A stretch of DNA of 64,000 nt from Dipteris shenzhenensis (Eukaryota; Polypodiophyta; Polypodiopsida; Gleicheniales). Position 1 is the stretch's first letter; each line of letters opens with the position of its first letter. The position numbers and the translations under genes were made by a program. The stretch lies in NCBI GenBank assembly GCA_047967505.1, contig CM106538.1. One strand, written 5' to 3'. Of this stretch, positions 54,578 to 63,293 are shown one piece after another. A model generated the notes under the pieces. The model saw nothing but the letters and a program-made list of their open reading frames with translations. It searched no databases and was not told the DNA's origin.

Positions 54578-56284
54578 TTGGCCGGAGCGAAGTATTTCAC
54601 TAAGATTCATTTGCGTACGGGTTATCACCAAATCCGTTTCTATGCTAAATACATAGATAGAACCGCATTCCGAACTAGGTATGGCCACTATGAGTTTCTT
54701 GTATTATCTTTTGGTTTGACCAATGCTCATGCCACCTTCCAGCAAATAATGAACGATTTGTTCCAAGATTTTATGGGCAAATTCGTTGTAGTGTTCTTAG
54801 ATGACATCTTGGTATATAGCCGAATGATAGAGGATCACATGGGACACCTCTGGATTGTCTTAGTTATTCTAAGACAGCATAAGCTCTATGCCAAGATGAG
54901 TAAATGTCACTTCGTTATGAAGGAGATCATTTATTTAGGACACAAGATTTCTTCTGAAGGTATTAGCATTAATCTGGATCGTATCTTGAAGATTTTAGAA
55001 TGGCCTATCCCTCAGACTGTGAAACAACTTCGTTCTTTCCTAGGATTTACGGTATTTCTACGGAAGTCTGTGCGTGATTATTCACACATCACGGCACCCC
55101 TGACAAACATATTGAAAGGTCGTGGACGCAGGTCTACCCAACCGATCTCTTCAAATGATGCATTGAACAAGGCTTTTGAAACCTTGAAGTTAACTATCAA
55201 GGAAGCACCTGTTCTTGCATTACCCGATCCTACCCGGCCTTATGTTTTAGAGGCCGATGCGAGTGATTTTGCGATTGGGACAGCTCTATTCCAAGAAGGC
55301 AGAGCTGTAGCTTTTGAGAGTAAGAAGCTAGACGACACTCAATATTGTTGGCCCACACTAGAAAAAGAACTCTATGTAGTCGTGTATGCACTTAAAGTTT
55401 GGAGAGACTACTTGTATGGTTCGAAGTTTCTTGTATTGACCGATCATCAATCAATCAAGTATGTGTGTGATGGGTTTGACTTGAGGGGACGGAAAGCTAG
55501 ATGGGCAGAATTAATGCAAGATTTTGCGTTTGAAATACGTTATCGCAAGGGTTCGTTGATTAGTGTGGCGGATGCCTTAAGTCGAGTCAAGTTTGTAAAT
55601 GCTATGTCATTTACGGAAATATCCTCAGACCTACTTCAATCCTTGAGAGGGCTTTGCGCCACTGATAGTCATTTCAGTTCTTATTGGCAGAGAGTCCAAG
55701 ATGGGAGCTCCATGGTTGACCAAGACTCAGGGATTGTGCCCCCTACGGTACAGGCGGCGGGAGGTCAGTGGATGATTAGGAACAGTTTGCTGTTCCGAAA
55801 TGGAAAGATTTGTGTGCCAGATGTTCTAGAACTTCGATCCAAGATTCTCTGGGAGTGTCATGATGCTCCTAGTGCTGGACATCCGGGTATACATCGGACA
55901 CTGTCTCTTGTGAAGCATACCTTTTATTGGCCTAAGATGCGTGCATTTATTGAAAACTATGTGGTAGGTTGCCGGGTTTGTCAAGTTACTAAGGCAAAAC
56001 GCCTTAGAAGTGCGGGTTTATTACAGCCATTGCAGATTCTCGGTAATAAATGGGAAAGTATTTCCATGGATTTTATTACTGGTTTGCCTCGAACGCGCAA
56101 GGGTCATGACTCCATTTGGGTCATAGTTGATCGTCTAACAAAAATGGCTAGATTCTTACCTACTAGAACAACTATTTCAGCTGTTCAGCTGGCTCACGAG
56201 TTTGTGGACCACTTGTTTAAGCTGTATGGTTTGCCCTCTTATATAGTCAATGACAGGAACTCGAAGTTTACAAGTAGCTTTTGA
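54578..56284 (+). pseudogene. Element B reverse transcriptase, RNase H and integrase core
   Basis: This 568-codon open stretch holds, in order, RT (TGYHQIRFYAK, FLVLSFGLTNAHATF, and the catalytic FVVVFLDDILVYS at about 54790) and the connection (ILEWPIPQTVKQLRSFLGF). RNase H follows (YVLEADASDFAIGTALFQ, LEKELYVVVYALKVWRDYL, FLVLTDHQSIKYV). Then comes the integrase zinc domain (HDAPSAGHPGIHRT, then GCRVCQ) and the core with SMDFITGLPRT (first Asp) and YIVNDRNSKFTSSF (second Asp, DRN in place of DRD). It ends at a stop at 56282, and the third acidic residue follows in another register. RT and RNase H motifs are intact. Confidence 0.94.
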
Positions 56285-57116
56285 CACTTGTTTTTGAAAA
56301 GTTAGAAACTACTATAAGTATGAGTTCCTCAGATCATGCACAATCCGATGGCAGTACAGAGAAGGTTAACCAATTGGTTGAAGATATGCTTCGAGCATAC
56401 GTTTCTAAGAGACAGTCTTCATGGGAAGATTATCTACCTATGATAGAATTTGCTTATAACAGTGCAAAGCATTCGAGTACTGGGTAAAGTCCTTTTATGC
56501 TTATGTACGGGTTTCAACCTAAGTCACCAGTTATGGTTGGGTTAAAAGGAATCCAAAATGATGCTACAAAGACCTTATTGCTAGACATGCAAGAAATGTT
56601 ACAGTTTGCCAAGAAGTCTATTAGAAGTGCCCAAGATCGGGACAGATTTTATGCTAATAGACATCGTTCACCTAGAGATTCTCTAAAGGAACGATGGTAT
56701 ATTTGAGAATTCCCAAGGAATCCAAGAGTACTGGTTTGGTTCCGAAGATATCCCCTAGATATTGTGGTCCGTTCAAGGTTATTAAAAGAATTGAACCAGT
56801 TGCATATCAACTAGAATTGCCTCCTGATGTTAAAGTACATCCAATCTTTCATGTCAGTAGACGGAAAGAAGTATTGGGTGCGGATGATCAACTTGTTTCT
56901 CCTCAAGAAATAATAGAAGTTACAGATTTGACTTTTATTCCACACGAACCTGAGTGTATTCTTGAATTTTGTGAAAGACAGATTCGTAATAGAACTATGA
57001 CGGAATACAAGATCAAGTGGAAGGATCGTGTTGAGGAGGATGCAACATGGGAGACATTACAGAACCTCCAGAGGACATTCCCGGGTTTTTTAGCAAACTC
57101 AGGAGTGAGTTCTTAG
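56281..57116 (+). pseudogene. Element B integrase C-terminus with chromodomain
   Basis: After a frame change the integrase continues with QSDGSTEKVNQLVEDML (third acidic residue, E) and YLPMIEFAYNSAKHSSTG. A TAA at 56485 and another shift follow. The last open stretch (56694-57116) has PRYCGPFKVIKRIEPVAYQL and VKVHPIFHVS. It closes with a chromodomain: CILEFCERQIRNRTMTEYKI, then KWKDRVEEDATWE. Chromodomains guide insertion toward marked chromatin. The stop at 57114-57116 lies just before the polypurine tract. Confidence 0.9.
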
Positions 57117-57129
57117 AGGAGGGGAAGTA
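57116..57129 (+). other. Polypurine tract, element B
   Basis: GAGGAGGGGAAG directly precedes the 3' LTR start. Confidence 0.75.
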
Positions 57130-57649
57130 TGTCATGTGCACAGATGGGTATCCGACGTGTACTGGGTACACAAGACTAGCTCAGGTAGCCTGGGGAGGCT
57201 TAGAGCTAGGCAGGCTTGATTCTCGGGTTGAGTGGCAAGGGTACGAACCAATTAGAGGTCTTCGCTATTTTTGGCGCTTGGGGCCCGAGTCTATAAAAGG
57301 GGCCCAAAGGTTCAATTCTTAGGGAGCCGATGGGAGCAAGTTTCGTTCCCAAGTGCTAGGTTTGAGTCGCGGACGTGTGCTTGCATTATAGCGTAGCCCA
57401 AGGCCCAGCAACAGATCACAGGCTTCACAGCGCCACCTGGTGGTATGGGACACCAGGCTGGTTAGGATCTGGTTGGGAGTTCGTGCCAATAGCTCAGCTC
57501 GTGGCTCGAAGGGGACATCTCCTCATTTGGGATCACATCCCGTAGATGTCATGGTTGGGTGGTGAGCAGCCTACTCAGTTTCCTCACGTTGTGTGTGTTC
57601 TTGTGTTTTGCTTGCAGATCAGAGGTTTCAGGAGTGCTGGGACGTGTCA
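57130..57649 (+). repeat. 3' LTR of element B (about 520 bp)
   Basis: It starts TGTCATG after the polypurine tract and ends ...GACGTGTCA. The TATAAAA box is at 57292-57298. The last 239 bp match the partial 5' LTR. The final TGTCA coincides with the first bases of the element C LTR, so this boundary is ambiguous by five bases. Confidence 0.82.
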
Positions 57650-58272
57650 AGTAGCCACGTCAACAGTTGCCACGTGGGACTGATAGCAAGGGCCAGAGAC
57701 GTAGGCAACACAAGAGTACATGCAGGCAGCTCAAGACTTGCCACGTAGAAGCATTATCAGCCTCTACCACATGGCCAGTCGGCTGCCACGTCAGCAGGAA
57801 GCTCAGCAACAGTAGCAGGCCGGTGCAGGAGGATGTTGATCGGTCAGCTTCTAGCCCCCTGGTTCGTATTTTAGGGCCCAAGGAGGGCCTATAAAAGCAG
57901 CCCCCTTGGTCCCTCATTCCTCATCCACTCCTCAGGCCTTCAAGCCTTCAGAGCAGCAGTAGTAGCCAGGTTTCCCCACAGCAGACCAGCAGGGTGCCTC
58001 AGCCTCTCCAGGGATCCAGTGAGGATTCACCTCCTCTAGGTAGTCTAGTCTCTTTCCAGTTTTGCAATGAGGGTTTCAGCCCCTCCATACAGTTTGTATT
58101 CAGCCCTTTGGGCATTCATACATTTTAGTTATACGGAAGTCCACTACATTTCTCTCCCTCTAATTCTCTCACTCAATCCCAGAGCATCACTCTGTGTATT
58201 GAGTGCATCATCTTGCACTCGCAATTAGTATTGAGCAGGAGAGAGAGTGAGGATAGTCTATCTCCCGCTATA
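57645..58272 (+). repeat. 5' LTR of element C (about 628 bp)
   Basis: It starts TGTCAAG and ends CTCCCGCTATA just before the primer site. A TATAAAA box lies at 57890-57896. The final 275 bp reappear as a patch at 62187-62446, whose end reads CTCCCACTACA. Four GCCACGT motifs lie near its start. Confidence 0.75.
57654..57791. promoter_or_regulatory. Cluster of GCCACGT (G-box/ABRE-type) motifs in LTR C
   Basis: GCCACGT occurs at 57654, 57669, 57740 and 57785, the second within CCACGTGG, a full G-box. ACGT-core motifs bind plant bZIP and bHLH factors. Their density upstream of the TATA box suggests regulated transcription of the element. That is inference. Confidence 0.55.
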
Positions 58273-58273
58273 T

Positions 58274-58285
58274 TGGTATCAAAGC
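58274..58285 (+). other. Primer-binding site, element C
   Basis: TGGTATCAAAGC, one base different from the methionine-tRNA site seen in element B, lies directly after the LTR end. Confidence 0.75.
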
Positions 58286-58342
58286 TTCAGAATTTCTTTC
58301 CTTAGATAGGGAGGGTCAGCTTAGGGGCAGATCTATTGTTTA

Positions 58343-59700
58343 ATGGTCCAGACAAGATCCGGTAAGGACACCATGAGCAGCTGTGAGCAGTCCAACACAA
58401 GAGGGGAGGGTTCAATGCCTCCATTGCCATAACCGCCCCCACCACAGACTCCTGTAGACACTTCCATATCTGCCATGACAGCCATGTTGCAGGCTATGAT
58501 GCAGATGCAGCAACGACAGTCCAAGGCCCATTTCACCCGCATGGCCCAGCTTCAGGAGATGCGGGAGGATCATGAGCAGGCAAAGGCTAGCTCGGGAGAC
58601 GAAAGAACACGATCGGGAGGCTTTGGAAGCAAAAGAAGAACGCGATCGGGAAGCTCGAGAAGCCACAAGGGCAGCTCGTGAAGCCAAAGACGAACGTGAT
58701 TGAGAAGCTTCCGAAGCCAAGGAACCCCAGGACCGTGAGGCTCAAGAGGCCAAGGAGCTCCAAGAACGTACAAGGAAGAACGAGACCGGTAGCTTCTCAT
58801 TTCTCTGCTCCGACCAACAGGGGAGATGAGGAGACTTCCATCTCTAGCCAAACCTTCACTTCTGGGGAAACTCAACCGCACACGGTACGATGGTAAGAAA
58901 GAAACTTTAGTGTTGTCTTCGTGGCTCAATCAGTTCGAAAGCTTTTTTTCAATGATGCCTAAAAAGGACAACGAGCAATGCATCCTAGCATCCATGCCCC
59001 TCACAGGCGAGGCGGTCACCTAGTGGCTCAAGTGGTAGAAGGACCACTATGATGCAGACGAGGAGACACCTTTCTACAGCTAGACATAATTCATGAAAGA
59101 TTTTCGATCACGGTTCCTACCACCGCAGTACCTCGACAGGCTCTAAAGTCAATTCTATGAGCTACGCCACAGGGGACACAAAGTCAATGAACCATTATGC
59201 CAATAAATTCACACAGGTGTTCATACAGTTGCAGCTGAATGAAAATCAGAGGCTGAGCAAATTCCTTCATGGGCTGCGATCAGATATCCAGCGGTACATC
59301 AATAGTTTTCTAACACGGGATTATGACTGTGCATATGAGCTAGCTCAGAACTTTGAGCTCATGCACGAGGTTCAAGGACCCAAACAAGTCAACAGTAAGA
59401 AGCTCTTGGATTCTGCCGCTATAGATGGAGTAAAGAAGGCCATCACGGGGCAACAGAAGAACTGGCCAGCAAAAGACAGCAATGGCTATGGAGGGTACTT
59501 GGATGCAGCCACATGAGCAACCTATGCCAAAGAGAACCACTGCTTCTTTTGCCATGAGCAGGGGCACAAAAAGCAAGATCGCCCACATTTTAAGAAGCAG
59601 CAAGCAAAAGGATACATGTCAAGTGGTTCTTCTACAACTTTGACTCCAGCCAAGACAACCTCAGTGGTCATGAAAGAGATCGAAGAAGATCAGTAGAAGG
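58343..59700 (+). pseudogene. Element C gag
   Basis: A start ATG at 58343 (MVQTRSGKDTMSS) opens the frame, which meets a TAA near 58430. The N-terminal part includes a Met/Gln-rich stretch (AMLQAMMQMQQRQ). A frame change leads into a long charged coil of Arg-Glu-Ala repeats (58570-58770) with a TGA inside. The capsid part is in pieces: LVLSSWLNQFESFFSMMP, then, from 59157, MNHYANKFTQVFIQLQLNEN and RLSKFLHGLRSDIQRYI. The zinc knuckle CFFCHEQGHKKQDR has lost its last Cys to Arg. A TGA at 59514 stands where element A has CAA. Ends near 59693. Confidence 0.82.
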
Positions 59701-59779
59701 AGGGCTCTAACAATTTCCCACGATGTTTCAGTTCTACAAACAGATCGGAGGGCAGAAGGTCCTGACTCCTCATCCTCGC

Positions 59780-60199
59780 AAATTCATGGAGTTCGAAGGA
59801 CATCATTTCTACCAAAGCTGCTCACCGAGCCAGGTTGACTCTCACCCCTTCCGGTACTATCACCATGAATGGGGCATGGGGCATTTATAGGACAGCAAGC
59901 AGAGAGTAACAAGGTGGCCTCAGGAGCCATGCTAAAAATAGGAGGATGGGCAGATATACGTACTTTCAGGGTAGCACCAACTCAAGCAGCGGACATCATC
60001 TTGAGGGCCCGATGGTGGCACCAATTCGAAGTTCGCCCAGACTATCAAAACCAGGGTTTGGACCTCAAAATTCCATATCACGAGGGTAGGTTCATCGCTT
60101 GGCTAAAAGACACTTTGTGTCGTCCTTTGATTTTCGCAATCCACATGGCACGTGAGAGTGGCAAGGGAGGAAAGGCATACATTATCTATGTCCGCAACC
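59780..60199 (+). pseudogene. Element C protease-like region, left part
   Basis: The segment corresponds to 46960-47340 of element A. It shares VAPTQAADIILRARWWHQFE and DYQNQGLDLKIPYHEGRF, then RPLIFAIHMARESGKGGKAY. The frame is open from 59869 until the MITE-like insertion at 60200, which breaks it. It resembles a diverged aspartic protease, but no clear DSG/DTG triplet is visible, so the protease label rests on position. Confidence 0.7.
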
Positions 60200-60717
60200 C
60201 ATGGTTGACACGTACGATCACATTCCATGCGTACTATTCGATATCAGTGTGGCACTAAACGAACTAAAAAATCTTAGGCGTACGTCCGATGGTACGTTCG
60301 ATAAGCAAAAAAAAGACAAAGATTTTAGAGTTTTGGAGTAGGTTTACTTGTACAAGCTTTAAAACTTGTACAAACATGTTATATAGGTGTTTGATGGAGA
60401 TAAAGAGGGAGAGAGATGAAGATGCTTGATGCAGCTTGAGCCTCGTCACTTGTTGGAGATGGAAACGGGAGACTTGAGACTCAAAGTCAAAGGTAGATGC
60501 TTAGTGTGGGATCAAAGTGAGGAGAGAGGGGGTTTATATGGAACCTTGCCGTCTGAGCCCAAAATCAGTTTGGTAGAACCACCACCAGCAATCCAAAACA
60601 AAAGAACACAACCCAAAAACAAAAAAGGACCATAACGTACGGATTGTACAGTATGGTACAGTACAGGACAGCACGAAACGTACGGGACATACTGTATGTC
60701 GAACGAGGGCAACCATG
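60200..60717. mobile_element. MITE-like insertion (518 bp) in element C
   Basis: Element A runs uninterrupted where element C carries this block. The ends are inverted repeats: the left starts CATGGTTGACACGTACGATC and the right end, reverse-complemented, starts CATGGTTGCCCTCGTTCGAC, with alignment continuing for about 24 bp. The block is non-coding and rich in GTAC, with CGTACG-type motifs near both ends. Flanks (CCGCAACC and ACACGACC) are only loosely similar, so the target duplication is uncertain. A hAT-type origin is possible but not shown. Confidence 0.68.
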
Positions 60718-61303
60718 ACACGACCAATACAGAAGTTCCAGCCAAGACCCCCGAGCAGGAAGCTTTGTTTCATAGTCACATCAAGCTTGCCTCCAGCCTT
60801 ACCACCCAGCCGGCCAGAGGACCTTTTGCTTGGATCATCACCTCCCAACAAGCATCCTTACCGTCTCAACAAGACGATGGAGGAGCTTGAGCAACAATTA
60901 GAGAAGTTGTTATGCAATGGCTTCATCCGCACCATACACAACTCCGATCCTCTTCGTCAGGAAGAAGGACAATTCAGCTCCGATGTGTGGGGATTACCAC
61001 ACACACACCATCAAGAGCAGGTTCCCATGCCGAGGATCAACTACATCTTGGAGCACCTGATATTCAAAGTGGGTACCATCAGATCCGGATTCATGAGCCA
61101 GATATTCAGAAGACAACATTCCACACAGAGAAAGCCCAACATGAGTTCGTGGTGATGCCCTTCGGTCTCACGAATCACAAGGGCACCCGCGTCCTTCAAC
61201 CGTATAATGCTCCAGATCTTCAAACCGTTGATCGGTAAGAGTGTCTTTGTCTTTCTCGACGACATTCTGATTTTCTTGAAGGATCCAACACAGCATGCGA
61301 AGC
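60718..61303 (+). pseudogene. Element C reverse transcriptase, first part
   Basis: After the insertion the frame resumes with the same linker as element A (PEQEALF-like, then LLLGSSPPNKHPYRLN) and the RT fingers ([11 protein letters not shown]). It passes through several frame changes (60950-61200). The catalytic motif is intact: SVFVFLDDILIFLKD at about 61240. The solo LTR interrupts the next codons. Confidence 0.82.
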
Positions 61304-61308
61304 ACGTT
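61304..61308. other. Left target-site duplication of the solo LTR
   Basis: ACGTT here and at 61648-61652 flank the solo LTR. Element A has continuous coding sequence at the corresponding place. Confidence 0.8.
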
Positions 61309-61500
61309 TGCAATGAAGGCCAAGATCAGGCCAAGTTAGTAAGGGTCATGCCTAATTTGGCTAGGGGATTTTTAGGCCTAGAGGGGGCAAAAAGGACTTC
61401 TAGTAGAGGGAGACTATATAAGTCCACCTCCACACTTTTGTACTCACTTTTGATGTGACATCTAATCCTATCTACTCTACCTCCTCCTTCATGGTGCCTA

Positions 61501-61544
<44 letters not shown>

Positions 61545-61647
61545 CTCTCTCTCCTACCCCCTTCTCCTCCCTTCTTCCTCTCTCTCTCTCCCCCTTCTGC
61601 TAGTCTATCCCCCCTTTCTCTAAATCTTCCCCTACCCTTTTTCTACA
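61309..61647 (+). mobile_element. Solo LTR (339 bp) with 5-bp target duplication
   Basis: The block starts TGCAATG and ends TTCTACA (TG...CA) between ACGTT duplications. It contains a TATATA box at 61415-61420, a (CT)20 run at 61502-61541 and C/T-rich sequence. Orientation is inferred from the TATA box. Removing it and one duplication copy realigns element C with element A. Confidence 0.88.
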
Positions 61648-61652
61648 ACGTT

Positions 61653-62186
61653 CAGCAAGTTCTTCAAATTCGAAAGGACAACCAGTTGTACATCAACGCC
61701 AAGAAAAGGAGGTATATTACTTTGGGTACATCATCAATCTGACAGGTGTTCGCCTAGACCCAGCCAATGTGAAGGATATTGTGGAGTGGGAGGTGCCAAC
61801 CACAGCACAAGAGATTCGGATGTGTTTATGGGCATTTGCTAGGCCTATCGGAAGCATATCAAGGATTTGGCAAAAATTGCAGTTCCCATCACTGATCTTT
61901 TACAGAGAGTAAAAGCCAAGAAACAGCCTATCACCTTTACTCTAGCCGCTCTTTCGGCCTTCGCCCAGTTGAAGAAGAAAGTCCCTATGGCATCGTATCT
62001 AGCAGTCACAATGAGATCAACCCTTCAATGTATGGACCGATGCCAACGACTATGCCATTGGAGCAGTTTTGGAATAAAACAATCATCCCATTGCATTCGA
62101 GGGATGCAAGGTGCTTCCAGCAGAGACCAAATGTTCAGTTTATGACAAGGAGTTATGTGCAATCATCCAAGACATGCACCAATAGG
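61653..62186 (+). pseudogene. Element C RT end and RNase H start
   Basis: The coding sequence resumes with VQQVLQIRKDNQLYINAKK and, across frame changes, VKDIVEWEVPTTAQEIRMC-type sequence and ITDLLQRVKAKKQPITF. RNase H begins (the region equivalent to ANDYAIGAVLEQ) and reaches a YDKELCAIIQDMH block near 62140-62180. There LTR-derived sequence takes over. Confidence 0.78.
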
Positions 62187-62446
62187 ATGCCTTGGCCTCT
62201 CCAAGGGTTCACCTCCTCTAGGTAGTCTAGTCTCTTTCCGAATTTGCAGTGAGGGTTTCAGCCCCTCAGTACAGTTGTATTTCAGCCCTTTGGGTATTCA
62301 TGCATCTCAGTTATATATTCCTCTTCGGAGGTCCACTACATTTCTCTCCCTCTGATTCTCTCACTCACATCCACAGCATCACTTTGTATATTAAGTGCAT
62401 CACCTTGTAGTTGCAAGAGAGTGAGGATAGTCTATCTCCCACTACA
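62187..62446 (+). repeat. LTR-derived patch inside element C
   Basis: About 260 bp match the end of the element C 5' LTR (57998-58272), sharing TCACCTCCTCTAGGTAGTCT, GAGGGTTTCAGCCCCTC and GTGAGGATAGTCTATCTCCC. It ends at the LTR terminus (ACTACA). It separates RNase H sequence from the integrase C-terminus. Confidence 0.85.
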
Positions 62447-63000
62447 AGGGATCCTGAACGACACTCTTTCTTCACTCTGGCTCAGGCTCCAAGTTTTGGC
62501 AAGAAATTCAAGTCCCTTTTCACCCAAACATCCGAGAAGGTATACGAAGCCGTTCATATCACAGAGACTTATGTGCAGATCATGGACTCAGTAAAGGACC
62601 ACATTGCCAAAGCCCAGGAGACCTACCAAATGCAGGCAAACAAACACAAGCGTGACGTCAGTTAAAGGAAGGGCAGTGGGACTATTTTCGGATTGTGAAG
62701 AAACATCTCAAACACATTGGAAGGAAGTGCCAGAAGCTCTCTCATCGGAGTTTCGGACCCTTTCCCATCGTCAAAGTTGTGAATGAAGTGGCCATGGCGT
62801 TGCAGTTCCGTTTGACATGGACCATGCATCCGGTTTTTCTTGAGTCATGGCTCAAGCCGTAGTATCAGTCGAGCACTTCTAGCAATACCAGATGTGGAGC
62901 AGCCTGAAATTGTTGATGAGGCCAAGGTCGCTAAACCTGAGAAGATTTTACTTTGTCAATTCGCAAGAGGGACAGGAAATCGGCAATGCTTGTACGCGGC
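62447..63000 (+). pseudogene. Element C integrase C-terminus
   Basis: The sequence after the patch corresponds to 49640-50150 of element A: MDSVKDHIAKAQETYQMQAN, then a TAA, then in shifting frames a KKHLKHIGRKCQKLS-type block, FRTLSHRQ in a false register, and EQPEIVDEAKVAKPEKILL near 62900. It fades near 63000. The integrase catalytic core is absent. Confidence 0.72.
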
Positions 63001-63293
63001 AAGTTCAAACACAAGGGCATTTTCTTGCTGTAATTTTGGTCTGCATAACTTGGTAAGCTCCTACTGCATTGATTCCTTTCATTTCCAGCAAAGCAGTCCT
63101 TTCTTTGCTTTATTGGAGGAAAGGCCTCATGTTGCCTTTTGGGAGTCTTTTTGCAACAGGTGCACCTTGTGACAGCCACACATTTGCGATGAAAAGCTTT
63201 GAAGCTTGTGCTGTAAATTGCCTTTTGGATTTACGAGATTGCACTCCTCTCATTTGCATTGATGTACGTGCTTTTGCCTTGCATATTTGCACT
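63001..63293 (+). other. Leader before the copia gag
   Basis: No gene, primer site or LTR end is recognised. It contains scattered TTTGC phrases. It probably joins the end of element C to the 5' leader of the next element. Confidence 0.45.

Larger units (their letters stand above)
51475..57649 (+). mobile_element. Ty3/gypsy chromovirus-type element B, nearly complete
   Basis: Element B has a partial 5' LTR (51475-51718), primer-binding site, an 0.8-kb leader, gag, protease, RT, RNase H, integrase with chromodomain, polypurine tract and a full 520-bp 3' LTR. The first part of the 5' LTR is missing, because element A ends there. Stops and shifts break gag-pol in several places, so it is not autonomous. 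The chromodomain places it among chromoviruses. Confidence 0.92.
57645..63000 (+). mobile_element. Ty3/gypsy element C, with nested insertions
   Basis: Element C has a 5' LTR, primer site, gag, protease-like region, RT, start of RNase H, an LTR-derived patch and the integrase C-terminus. A 518-bp MITE-like insertion (60200-60717) and a 339-bp solo LTR (61309-61647) interrupt it. It belongs to the same family as element A by its protein blocks. No 3' LTR is seen after 63000. Confidence 0.85.

Noticed and set aside
63069-63293. N-terminal extension of the copia gag from an earlier ATG
   Set aside because: Copia gag proteins typically begin as at 63294. The upstream 75 codons have no similarity and look like leader sequence.
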